Source: Leptospiraceae bacterium (GTDB taxonomy: Bacteria; Spirochaetota; Leptospiria; Turneriellales; Turneriellaceae). Taken from it: 14,138 bases of DNA. This document shows, in pieces, positions 6,815 to 13,732 of the stretch. The notes under the pieces are model-generated. The model searched no databases and was not told the origin of the DNA. It saw only the letters and a program-made list of their open reading frames with translations. The stretch is taken from assembly GCA_016788945.1 (NCBI GenBank), contig JAEUSA010000251.1, forward strand, positions 1 to 14,138. Direction: 5' to 3'. The position numbers and the translations under genes were made by a program. How positions within the stretch are numbered: the first letter of the stretch is position 1; each line of letters opens with the position of its first letter.

Positions 6815-7969
6815 TTAAAGCCCGCCGAGGGTTGTCGCCACGCCGGCTTCGCTGAGTGATTCAATGTTGGGCTGTGCACCTTTGAACAGAAAATGCGGAA
6901 TGCGATTGCTCTTGATTTCGAGATATTCGTACGCATCCCAAGTCGCGGCGCGCAATAGGTCGCGTTCAGAATATTTGCCTTCGTCGAGTATCGCGCGCAG
7001 CTCGTGTAATACAGAAAGATCAGAGTTGGTCGCCAGCGAATCGGTACCGATCAACATTTTGAGCGGCGAATGGCGCAGTGTTTCCCAGTTGGCGCGGTCG
7101 ATACCGAGGTGCTTATTTGACCGATGGCAAATAACCCACGCCGCGTGCGGTACGTAATCTGATAGGCGGTCGATATCTTCGGTGCGCGCCGCCGACAAAT
7201 GAATAAGAAGTAATTTCTTGAAAGACAGCATTCCCACGGAATGCAGATAGTCCACCGCAGAGCGGCCCTGCATCTCTTGATGTTTCACGTGTTGCCCGAG
7301 GCGTTTAAGGAAAGCGACAATTTCGCCGCGGTCGTACTGGAAATCGATTTCATCGGGGCTTTCCAGCAGATGAATCGACACCGAGGTATGCCGTGCCTTT
7401 TCGCGCACAAAATGCATCTGCAGCGGCGACGAACCGTAGACCGAATGTACGGTCGGGTAAAACGTTGAATCGATGTCGAGCAGTTCGCGTGCCTTGGCAA
7501 TACGTTGCAGATCGCTGGGAGAAGAAAATCCTAACAGTTCCAGATAACGGTTGCCGTTAAAAGCGGGCAGGTCACGCAAAAAGCGGATGAACTCGGTGCT
7601 GTTACAGATGTCGCAAAAGAAAAACGTACCGTATTGTTCTGCTTCATGAATCGCATCGACGGCAGCTTGCCTGATGGTCTGGCTGGTCATCTGCCCGCGG
7701 CTCGCCTGAATGATACCCCCCATTTCGGTGAGGTGGCTGCCAAAAGGGATTTTATCTTTCATGCACGAAAGCTCGATATGGCTGTGGGCATTGACAAAAC
7801 CCGGCACCACGACGCCCGGTGGCAGTTGTCTTGAAATGAATTCTTTGGGCGGTTTGCCGAAGCCTGAATCAATAACCTGTTTGCCCGAGACGATATACCA
7901 CGGGTCGGCACGGAAATCGGCGTCCCGAGTGAGACCCCATTCGCCGCGCCATACCTCAAAGATGTTCAT
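6815..7969 (-). CDS. amidohydrolase, SAH/aminofutalosine deaminase-like
   Basis: Metal-dependent deaminase of the cytosine deaminase/chlorohydrolase branch of the amidohydrolase superfamily, probably removing the amine of an adenine-like or related ring in the cytoplasm. The expected residues are present: PGFVNAHSHIELS with H62, H64 and E66; VHSVYGSSP around H175; SIHLLESPDE with metal ligand H200 and E203; LLIHLSA with H257; CHRSNKHLG (282-289), resembling the family's CPRSN signature; and GTDSLATNSDL with catalytic D310. The 384 residues suit the family. It resembles the S-adenosylhomocysteine deaminase and aminodeoxyfutalosine deaminase (MqnX-type) group, but substrate cannot be fixed from sequence alone. 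ATG 7969 lies 6 bases after the DAHP synthase stop, with an AGG ribosome site overlapping that stop, so the genes are co-transcribed. Pairing with an enzyme leading to chorismate favours a futalosine menaquinone role; this is an inference. Confidence 0.85.
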   Translation of the reverse strand: MNIFEVWRGEWGLTRDADFRADPWYIVSGKQVIDSGFGKPPKEFISRQLPPGVVVPGFVNAHSHIELSCMKDKIPFGSHLTEMGGIIQASRGQMTSQTIRQAAVDAIHEAEQYGTFFFCDICNSTEFIRFLRDLPAFNGNRYLELLGFSSPSDLQRIAKARELLDIDSTFYPTVHSVYGSSPLQMHFVREKARHTSVSIHLLESPDEIDFQYDRGEIVAFLKRLGQHVKHQEMQGRSAVDYLHSVGMLSFKKLLLIHLSAARTEDIDRLSDYVPHAAWVICHRSNKHLGIDRANWETLRHSPLKMLIGTDSLATNSDLSVLHELRAILDEGKYSERDLLRAATWDAYEYLEIKSNRIPHFLFKGAQPNIESLSEAGVATTLGGL

Positions 7970-7975
7970 CGGAAC

Positions 7976-9058
7976 CTAAGACAGAGATTCGTGCGCGTGT
8001 TTCAACAAGATTTCAGTCGTCGCAAAATTAACGCAGGCGTCGGTGATCGAAACGCCATACTGCAGTGATTTCTTTACAGATGCATCAAGCTTATCGGGCA
8101 ATTTCTGGTTGCCTTCGCTGAGATTACTCTCGAGCATCATGCCGATGAGGCTGCGGTTGCCCGATTTGCGCTGCGCAATGATGCTGCGCCATACGTTTTC
8201 CTGTTTTTCGAATTTCTTTTCGCTATTGGCGTGCGAGCAGTCGACGACGATTGCCGGGTCGATGCCTGCGGCGCGCAGTTTTTCTTCAGCCTTTGCGATA
8301 TGTTCCGGCTCGTAATTTGTCATATTATTGCCCCCGCGCAGAATGACATGGCCCCAGCTGTTGCCGCTCGTGCGTACGACCGCGGTGCGGCCGTTTTCAT
8401 CAATGCCGACAAAACTGTGTGCCGAACGCGCTGATTGCATCGCGTCGAGTGCGATCTGCACGTTACCGTCAGTGCTGTTCTTATAGCCGACGGGCATTGA
8501 GAGCCCTGACGCCATTTGCCGGTGGGTCTGCGACTCGGTGGTGCGAGCTCCTATCGCGGCCCAGCTGATGAGATCGGCGATATATTGTGGCACGATCGGG
8601 TCGAGAAATTCTGTCGCGGCCGGTAATCCGGCGGAGACTATTTGCTGCAGAACGCGGCGCGCCAGTTTAAGACCTTCTTGAACGTCGTCTTGTCCATCGA
8701 TGCGCGGATCGGTTATCAGGCCTTTCCAGCCGATGGTTGTACGGGGTTTTTCGAAATACACCCGCATGACAATTTCGAGACGATCAGCATATTGATCGCG
8801 CAAGACCTTGAGTTTCTTGGCATATTCGAGCGCGGCCGCTTCGTCATGAATCGAGCAGGGCCCGCAGATAACAAGAAACCGGTCGGATTTCTTTTGCAGT
8901 ATGTCTTTGATGCGTTCGCGGCAGCTTAACACCTCAGTTGTCATGCCCATGTCTGCTGGGAAAAGTTTTAGCAACTCGACTGGCGACAGCAGAGGTTCGA
9001 TGCTGCGGATGTTGATGCCGGAGGTTTTCGCCGGCGCTGGTGATGATGGTTGAGACAT
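7976..9058 (-). CDS. aroG: 3-deoxy-D-arabino-heptulosonate 7-phosphate (DAHP) synthase, class I AroFGH type
   Basis: Condenses phosphoenolpyruvate with erythrose 4-phosphate to DAHP, the entry step of the shikimate pathway to chorismate. The 360 residues match AroF/AroG/AroH length. Key motifs: CGPCSIHD (metal ligand C68), VYFEKPRTTIGWKG (100-112, PEP site), GARTTESQTHR (170-180), VGYKNSTDG (190-198), DCSHANS (273-279, ligand H276), MMLESNL (ligand E310) and SITDACV (ligand D340). The N-terminal RSIEPLLSPVELLKLFP segment and FLDPIVPQY (151-159) correspond to regions that form the amino-acid feedback site in E. coli AroG, so feedback control is likely, though which amino acid inhibits it cannot be told. 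ATG 9058 is the only start after an in-frame stop upstream, and the bases before it are pyrimidine-rich with no Shine-Dalgarno match. It sits 57 bases after the IIA gene and 6 before the amidohydrolase. The aroG symbol marks the family, not proven orthology. Confidence 0.96.
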   Translation of the reverse strand: MSQPSSPAPAKTSGINIRSIEPLLSPVELLKLFPADMGMTTEVLSCRERIKDILQKKSDRFLVICGPCSIHDEAAALEYAKKLKVLRDQYADRLEIVMRVYFEKPRTTIGWKGLITDPRIDGQDDVQEGLKLARRVLQQIVSAGLPAATEFLDPIVPQYIADLISWAAIGARTTESQTHRQMASGLSMPVGYKNSTDGNVQIALDAMQSARSAHSFVGIDENGRTAVVRTSGNSWGHVILRGGNNMTNYEPEHIAKAEEKLRAAGIDPAIVVDCSHANSEKKFEKQENVWRSIIAQRKSGNRSLIGMMLESNLSEGNQKLPDKLDASVKKSLQYGVSITDACVNFATTEILLKHAHESLS

Positions 9059-9115
9059 GACGAAAAGGAAGATGCGGCAATTAAGTCAGCGCGTAAAGTG
9101 AACGACGGACTTGCT

Positions 9116-9649
9116 TCAGGCAGGTACTTCTTTGATGATGCGTAAAGCTTCTGCCGCCGTCGTGGCCGCGATGACGCGCTGCCTTAGCTCCGCTTTATAA
9201 AAAACCTGCGCAATCGATGCCATCACTTTCAGGTGCTCTTGCAGCGCCGATTTGGGTGCTACGAGCAAAACAACAATAAACGCCGGAGTGCCGTCGATAC
9301 TTTCGAAATCGATACCGTTTCTGATGATCGCGCATTCTGTCATGAAGCGGTCTACGCCGGCGACCACCGCATGCGGAATAGCCATTTGTTCACCGATGCC
9401 CGTACTCATGAGCTTCTCGCGTTCGATCAGTTCCTTTTCGATTTCGGCACACAGCGGTTGTTCCAGATTTTCGCGCGCGCACAGTGTTGCGTGCAGGCTC
9501 GACATGAGTTCCCATTTTGAACCGGCCTTGATTTTTCCGCCGGTTTCACTATCGCCGATAATATGGATATTCTGTTCGGTAATGGTATTCTGCCAGGGAA
9601 GGTGTGACCGCCCTCGGTGTTTCGCTTCGGGTGCGCCGTCGAACTGCAC
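9116..9649 (-). CDS. PTS EIIA type-2 domain protein (PtsN/fructose IIA-like)
   Basis: Single-domain phosphocarrier of the PEP:sugar phosphotransferase type, in which a histidine takes phosphate from HPr/NPr. The domain covers about residues 24-175. The phosphorylated histidine is H93 in STGIGEQMAIPHAV, the counterpart of the GIAIPH motif of PtsN. The AFIVVLLVAPKSALQEHLKVMASIAQVF segment (positions about 124-150) is the typical second half. No EIIB or EIIC domain or gene is present, so it is more likely regulatory than transporting sugar. The GTG start at 9649 gives 177 residues, about 20 more than usual, and the first 22 residues (QFDGAPEAKHRG and on) do not look like the family. No ATG, GTG or TTG is available between them and the domain, so the start remains uncertain. 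It is the first gene of the operon with DAHP synthase, which uses the same PEP pool. Confidence 0.85.
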   Translation of the reverse strand: MQFDGAPEAKHRGRSHLPWQNTITEQNIHIIGDSETGGKIKAGSKWELMSSLHATLCARENLEQPLCAEIEKELIEREKLMSTGIGEQMAIPHAVVAGVDRFMTECAIIRNGIDFESIDGTPAFIVVLLVAPKSALQEHLKVMASIAQVFYKAELRQRVIAATTAAEALRIIKEVPA

Positions 9650-9654
9650 GCGGA

Positions 9655-9684
9655 ATTATGTCACCCTGACTTACAAGCGGTCAA
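9655..9684 (-). promoter_or_regulatory. possible sigma-70-type promoter of the IIA-aroG-amidohydrolase operon
   Basis: Read on the minus strand, TTGACC (9684-9679) and CATAAT (9660-9655) are separated by 18 bases, a fair match to -35 and -10 boxes. Transcription would begin near 9648, almost on the GTG proposed as the IIA start. If real, this would mean a leaderless message or a later translation start. It is a pattern match in the divergent gap 9650-9738. Confidence 0.35.
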
Positions 9685-9738
9685 GGAGATTCATATCCCT
9701 TGACGTGCTGCGGTCGCGGCCTGCCAAGGTAGTCGCGC

Positions 9739-10890
9739 ATGGACTCTGAGCTTTCGCAAAAGCTGCGCGTGGCATGGGTGGCCGATATCTTCGACGAGGT
9801 TTCGGGGATTATTACTGATACCGAAGAAATGTATGCTTTGGCGCAGTCGCACGGCATTTTTTGGCAACCGGTAACGACGTACAAAAAGCCGATCGCACCG
9901 TTTCATATTTTTGATCCGATTTTGCCGGTGCCGACGGGCAGTTTTTACAAAGGTACCAGCATGTACGTACCTGATTTTCTCCGCGTTGTGCAGTTCTTTC
10001 GCAAGAACAATATGAATATTCTTGTCTCGAACACGCCGGGCGTGATGGGCATGCTCGCGATGGCGGCGGCAAAATACCTCTCACTGCCTTGGGTCGATAT
10101 CTACCATACGGACGTCGATTATTATCTCAACGATCTCGGCAGCCGCATCATCAAGCCATTCGTGAAAAATCCCGCGCTATTCTTTCTCAAGCAATACCAG
10201 AAGCAGGCAGATCTGATTTTCGTGCGCACGCAAGAATTCTACGACCTGATGGTCAAGAAGGGGCATAGTAAAGAGAAACTGCGCTATTACCCTGCGGGCG
10301 TGAACGCGCGGCACTGGAATCCCGAAAATACCGATCGCACTGTTTTTAAGGAACACGGTATTGATCCCGAAATGACCGTGGTGATTTTTGTCGGGCGGAT
10401 TACCAAAGTAAAAGATATTGAATTCCTGTTAAAATATTTTGCCGAACAGAAGCCTGCGAAGGCGGTCTGCGCCGTGATTGGCGGCGGCCCGGAAAAAGAG
10501 CCCTACGAAAAAAAATATGCAGCCGACAACATCCGTTTTCTCGGAGTGCAGCGCGGCGCGGCATTACAAAAGCTTTATGCCAGCGCAGATCTGTACGTGC
10601 TGCCATCGGCGAGCGAGACATTAGGTAAAACCGTGCTCGAGGCAATGGCCTCGGGAACCGGAGTTGTTGTGTCAGATAAAGGTGGTCCGAAAGACTACGT
10701 GACGCACGGCGAAAACGGTCTGGTATTCAAAGCACACGATTACTCATCGTTTCAGCAGGCTATGGATTCGCTGTTTGCCGATCGCGAGTACATGAAAAAA
10801 CTGGGCCACAATGCGCGCGAATCCATTGGCGATCATACTGATGAAAAATTGTTTGAATCTTTTACCGGTCATATCGCAGCGCTGCTCTAA
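9739..10890 (+). CDS. GT4 family (GT-B fold) glycosyltransferase
   Basis: Transfers a sugar from a nucleotide-sugar donor to a lipid or glycan acceptor at the inner face of the membrane, probably in glycolipid or envelope polysaccharide synthesis. At 383 residues it has the full GT-B fold. The N-terminal lobe begins RVAWVADIFDEVSGI and includes IYHTDVDYY, like the HT.Y segment of mannosyl/glucosyltransferases such as MgtA/PimB-type enzymes. The hinge is FVGRITKVKDIEFLL, and the C-terminal lobe has VIGGGPEKEPYEK, RFLGVQRG, and the EX7E donor motif in SETLGKTVLEAM, followed by GGPKDYV. No membrane helix is clear. AAGGT at 9726-9730, 8 bases before ATG 9739, is a good ribosome binding site and supports this start. 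It is alone on its strand, divergent from the IIA operon and convergent with the histidine kinase. Donor and acceptor cannot be set from sequence. Confidence 0.93.
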   Translation: MDSELSQKLRVAWVADIFDEVSGIITDTEEMYALAQSHGIFWQPVTTYKKPIAPFHIFDPILPVPTGSFYKGTSMYVPDFLRVVQFFRKNNMNILVSNTPGVMGMLAMAAAKYLSLPWVDIYHTDVDYYLNDLGSRIIKPFVKNPALFFLKQYQKQADLIFVRTQEFYDLMVKKGHSKEKLRYYPAGVNARHWNPENTDRTVFKEHGIDPEMTVVIFVGRITKVKDIEFLLKYFAEQKPAKAVCAVIGGGPEKEPYEKKYAADNIRFLGVQRGAALQKLYASADLYVLPSASETLGKTVLEAMASGTGVVVSDKGGPKDYVTHGENGLVFKAHDYSSFQQAMDSLFADREYMKKLGHNARESIGDHTDEKLFESFTGHIAALL

Positions 10891-10901
10891 CCTTTCGCGC
10901 G

Positions 10902-13106
10902 TCAGGGTTTGCGCTCCGGTATCCACATATTGATGACTTTTACGAGGTCTTCGAGCCTGACCGGTTTGGTGACAAAATCGTCCATGCCTGCGCGAAAGCA
11001 TGCGGCGCGGTTTTCTTCGGTGGCGTCTGCCGTCACGGCAACAATTACCGGATTTTTTGGTGCCGCGGCATTGCGTATCGCGCGCGTCAGCGAAATACCG
11101 TCGACATCCGGCATTTGTATGTCCATGAGAATCAGGTCGAAACGGCTGCGCGTGGCGTAACGGAATGCCTGTTTGCCATTGTCTGCCGTTATCGGGGTAT
11201 ACCCGAGTTTTTTGAGCATTTGCTCAAACAGCATAATATTCAGAGGATTATCGTCGACGATGAGTATTTCTGCCGGTCGCTGCACCGCAAGCAGGGTTAA
11301 ATCCACATTATCAGTCGCAACTTTTTCTTTAACCGGCGTATTGTCGATTTCAACGGGTATCGTAACGGTAAAGGTCGAGCCATGGCGCAGACGACTCTCA
11401 ACGCTGATGCTCCCTTTCAGTAAGTGCACCAGTTTTTCTGTGATAGCAAGGCCGAGGCCCAGGCCCTCGGTCGAAACGTTGCCCGCGGGTTTCACCTGAC
11501 CGTATGGGGTAAAAATGCGCCCGAGGTCTTGTTTCGCAATACCGAGCCCAGTGTCGCGCACCGTAAAGGTGATGACGGCCGATTTACCAGCGCCGCGTTC
11601 CGCCGAACAAATGGTGTCGATGCTGCCCGATTCGGTATACTTCATCGCATTACCTAACAGATTGATGAGTATCTGGCTGATTTTTCCCCCGTCGGTGATG
11701 ACGCGGTCGGGAAACGATTTGTCGATCTGCGGCGCGCGGAGAATGTTCCTTTTTTGCGGATAAGCTGAACGAGTTGAGGCAACGGTTTGCAGAATAATTT
11801 CATGCAGCGAAACGCGGATAAGATCAATTTCCGCCTTGTCAGCCTCGAGGCGCGCATATTGCAGCAGGCTTTCGATATGACGGAGCAACAACGATGCGCT
11901 TTGATTGATGAGGTTGAATAGGTTTTTCTGTTCTGTCGATGCTGCCCCGGAATCGAGTAAATCGAGCGTACCGAGAATGCCGTTCAGCGGTGTGCGCAGC
12001 TCATGGCTCAGCATCGTCAGAAAGTGTGATTTTGCTTCGCTGGCCTTTTCGGCATTTTGCCGCGCTGTGTAAAGATCCGTCACATCAGTCACGAGCACAA
12101 AGAAACCTTCAACCTTACCCGATTTTATATGGGGAACATAGCGCGCCGAAGTCCAGCCAAAGCTGCCATCAGGTTTGTCGAGTCGGCGTTCAAATAGCTG
12201 GGGTTTTCCGGCGAGGGCGCCGTCGATGTAGGGTTTGTTTTTGGCGAAGAGTTCGGGCCCCATGAGATCTTGTATGCGGATACCCAACATCTGCTGCGAA
12301 GTGCGGCCAAACCATTCGAGATATTGCGCGTTGGCATAACGGCAGATAAGTCCTTTGGTCCAATAGCCCACCATGCCAGGTAGCGCATCGAGAATGGTGT
12401 GAAAAAATTCTTCACGCTGCTTCAGCTGATAGACGGCGTTTTTCTCCGCAGTGATGTCGCGTGTGACGGTAATCGTCTGTTTTAAGCCTTTGCTGAAAGA
12501 AGCACTCACGCTCGTCCAGATAATGTCGCCTGTTTCAGTTTCGATGCCGACCTCACGATCAATGACCGGCTTTTCTTTCGCCTTCGCCATCGCGCTCGGC
12601 CAATCGCTCATTTTCAGAGGGCGAAGCGAACCATCGAAATATTTTCTATTGCGATATTTTCCCGCCTGCAAACCGGCTTCATCCATGCGGACAATTTTCT
12701 GCAAAGCGGGATTCATTTCGATCAGTTGGTTATTTTGATCGAGAATGCCCACGCCGACCGGCAATATATCAAACAACAATTGCATTTTTCGGGATGTTGA
12801 ATCATTTGCTGTCGTGCCCTGCTTAACGGCAATGAATCCCACCCATTCTTTTCCGAGATTCTGGCGCTGGTATGTATAATCTGTTGAACCTACGCGCCAC
12901 GAACCATGTTCGGGTATCTTTTTCACCTGCTCTGCGCCGATTATTTTTTTCCATACAGTAAGCTGTTTTTTTGCCGCTGGAGAAGAATGCACTATTTTGC
13001 CGTTTTTGTCGCTGGTAAAGGCAATAAGTCCCAGCGATTTTGCCGCCTCGATAAACGACTCAACGGCAGTCTGCGCTACCGCATGTTTCACTGGTTTCTG
13101 GCGCAC
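10902..13106 (-). CDS. soluble hybrid histidine kinase (PAS-PAS-HisKA-HATPase-REC)
   Basis: Two-component sensor that autophosphorylates on histidine and passes the phosphate to its own receiver domain. 734 residues, no membrane helix, so a cytoplasmic sensor. A PAS-like region may lie at about 15-95; clearer PAS domains follow at about 105-220 (LLFDILPVGVGILDQNNQLI, ending TVTRDITAEKNA) and 231-346 (ILDALPGMVGYWTKGL, ending VTDVTDLYTAR). HisKA has H368 in SHELRTPLNGIL. The ATPase domain shows NLLGNAMKYT (N box, about 482-491), RDTGLGI (517-523) and GLGLGLAI (548-555). The receiver has acidic D618/D619, phospho-acceptor D662 in LMDIQMPD, T692 and K714 in VTKPV. All catalytic residues are intact. 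The start is GTG 13106 or the GTG at 13091; both follow the same 11-base sequence and neither has a clear ribosome site. It lies 15 bases after the lipoprotein stop. Its output partner (an HPt or response regulator) is not in the window. Confidence 0.95.
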   Translation of the reverse strand: MRQKPVKHAVAQTAVESFIEAAKSLGLIAFTSDKNGKIVHSSPAAKKQLTVWKKIIGAEQVKKIPEHGSWRVGSTDYTYQRQNLGKEWVGFIAVKQGTTANDSTSRKMQLLFDILPVGVGILDQNNQLIEMNPALQKIVRMDEAGLQAGKYRNRKYFDGSLRPLKMSDWPSAMAKAKEKPVIDREVGIETETGDIIWTSVSASFSKGLKQTITVTRDITAEKNAVYQLKQREEFFHTILDALPGMVGYWTKGLICRYANAQYLEWFGRTSQQMLGIRIQDLMGPELFAKNKPYIDGALAGKPQLFERRLDKPDGSFGWTSARYVPHIKSGKVEGFFVLVTDVTDLYTARQNAEKASEAKSHFLTMLSHELRTPLNGILGTLDLLDSGAASTEQKNLFNLINQSASLLLRHIESLLQYARLEADKAEIDLIRVSLHEIILQTVASTRSAYPQKRNILRAPQIDKSFPDRVITDGGKISQILINLLGNAMKYTESGSIDTICSAERGAGKSAVITFTVRDTGLGIAKQDLGRIFTPYGQVKPAGNVSTEGLGLGLAITEKLVHLLKGSISVESRLRHGSTFTVTIPVEIDNTPVKEKVATDNVDLTLLAVQRPAEILIVDDNPLNIMLFEQMLKKLGYTPITADNGKQAFRYATRSRFDLILMDIQMPDVDGISLTRAIRNAAAPKNPVIVAVTADATEENRAACFRAGMDDFVTKPVRLEDLVKVINMWIPERKP

Positions 13107-13120
13107 TGAGGTTTCTGGCG
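13089..13120 (-). repeat. tandem 11-bp direct repeat carrying two alternative GTG starts of the kinase
   Basis: On the minus strand CGCCAGAAACC occurs at 13120-13110 and again at 13103-13093, a perfect 11-base repeat with a 17-base period. The first copy is followed by TCA and GTG (13106-13104), the second by A and GTG (13091-13089). The two GTG codons are in the same frame, five residues apart, so either could start the kinase. Confidence 0.8.
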
Positions 13121-13121
13121 A

Positions 13122-13661
13122 TTAATGTGACTTTAATCCGTATTTTTTGCGAAACGTGTTGTATTCGGCCCCGAGTCCGTTTGCTTTGCAGCCATGAGCG
13201 AGCGCCTCGTTCCAGTCGTCGACGAGACGAATGCCTTTGATAATGTCTTGTATGGCAGGGAATACGCCTCTGATCGCGGAAAAATCTTTGGCCTGTTTCA
13301 AAGCTTCAATTTTCTTCAGGCTATCTTGTAATTTGACCACAGCCTCTTGCAGATCGGCATGGACTTTCCGCACGTCGTCGGTGAGGATTTTTGTATTCTT
13401 GAGCTCAGAAATCGCTGCGCCAAGGGTTTCAATTTCACTGTCTTCTTTTTTGTCGTCTGAATGGCTGTCGCCACCGCCGGCATCTTTATAGGTTTCGCTG
13501 AGCGCACCAATCAGTCTGAACAATTCACCGTGTTTTGGTAGTTCAACGGTGACATAGTTTTTTAAATCTGCTTTGATGCTCTCGCTGGTTCCAATTTTAT
13601 TCTTGCATGCCGTGCTTGCGGTGAGAATGACAAGGGTAAGCAACCGGCCGATCTGCTTCAT
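13122..13661 (-). CDS. putative lipoprotein, 179 aa
   Basis: I do not recognise a family. The N-terminus MKQIGRLLTLVILTASTACK has basic residues, a hydrophobic stretch and a cysteine at 19, so it is likely a lipoprotein; the ASTAC lipobox is loose, as spirochaete lipoboxes often are. Residues 25-60 are helical, then comes a very charged, low-complexity linker (GGGDSHSDDKKEDSE, about 63-77), then long amphipathic helices of coiled-coil type (about 80-150; for example LQEAVVKLQDSLKKIEALKQ). Near the C-terminus a second cysteine occurs in HGCKANGLGAEY. The protein should sit anchored in the envelope. Start ATG 13661 gives a complete signal peptide, though no good ribosome site is visible. It is 15 bases upstream of the kinase and 71 after the membrane protein stop, so the three may be co-transcribed. 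Confidence 0.75.
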   Translation of the reverse strand: MKQIGRLLTLVILTASTACKNKIGTSESIKADLKNYVTVELPKHGELFRLIGALSETYKDAGGGDSHSDDKKEDSEIETLGAAISELKNTKILTDDVRKVHADLQEAVVKLQDSLKKIEALKQAKDFSAIRGVFPAIQDIIKGIRLVDDWNEALAHGCKANGLGAEYNTFRKKYGLKSH

Positions 13662-13732
13662 TCGGCACGATGCCCGCTGGTGTATTCGGTGTAAAACATT
13701 AAATCAAGCCGGTATGTTGTTTGTTGCAATAC

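Noticed and set aside
9252..9749. 165-codon plus-strand frame opposite the IIA gene
   Set aside because: The minus strand has the IIA active-site motif; the plus frame is a Ser/Arg-rich antisense shadow and overlaps the glycosyltransferase start.
11173..12738. Several 70-108-codon plus-strand frames opposite the histidine kinase
   Set aside because: The kinase frame is continuous with all domain motifs; the opposite frames have no domain sense.
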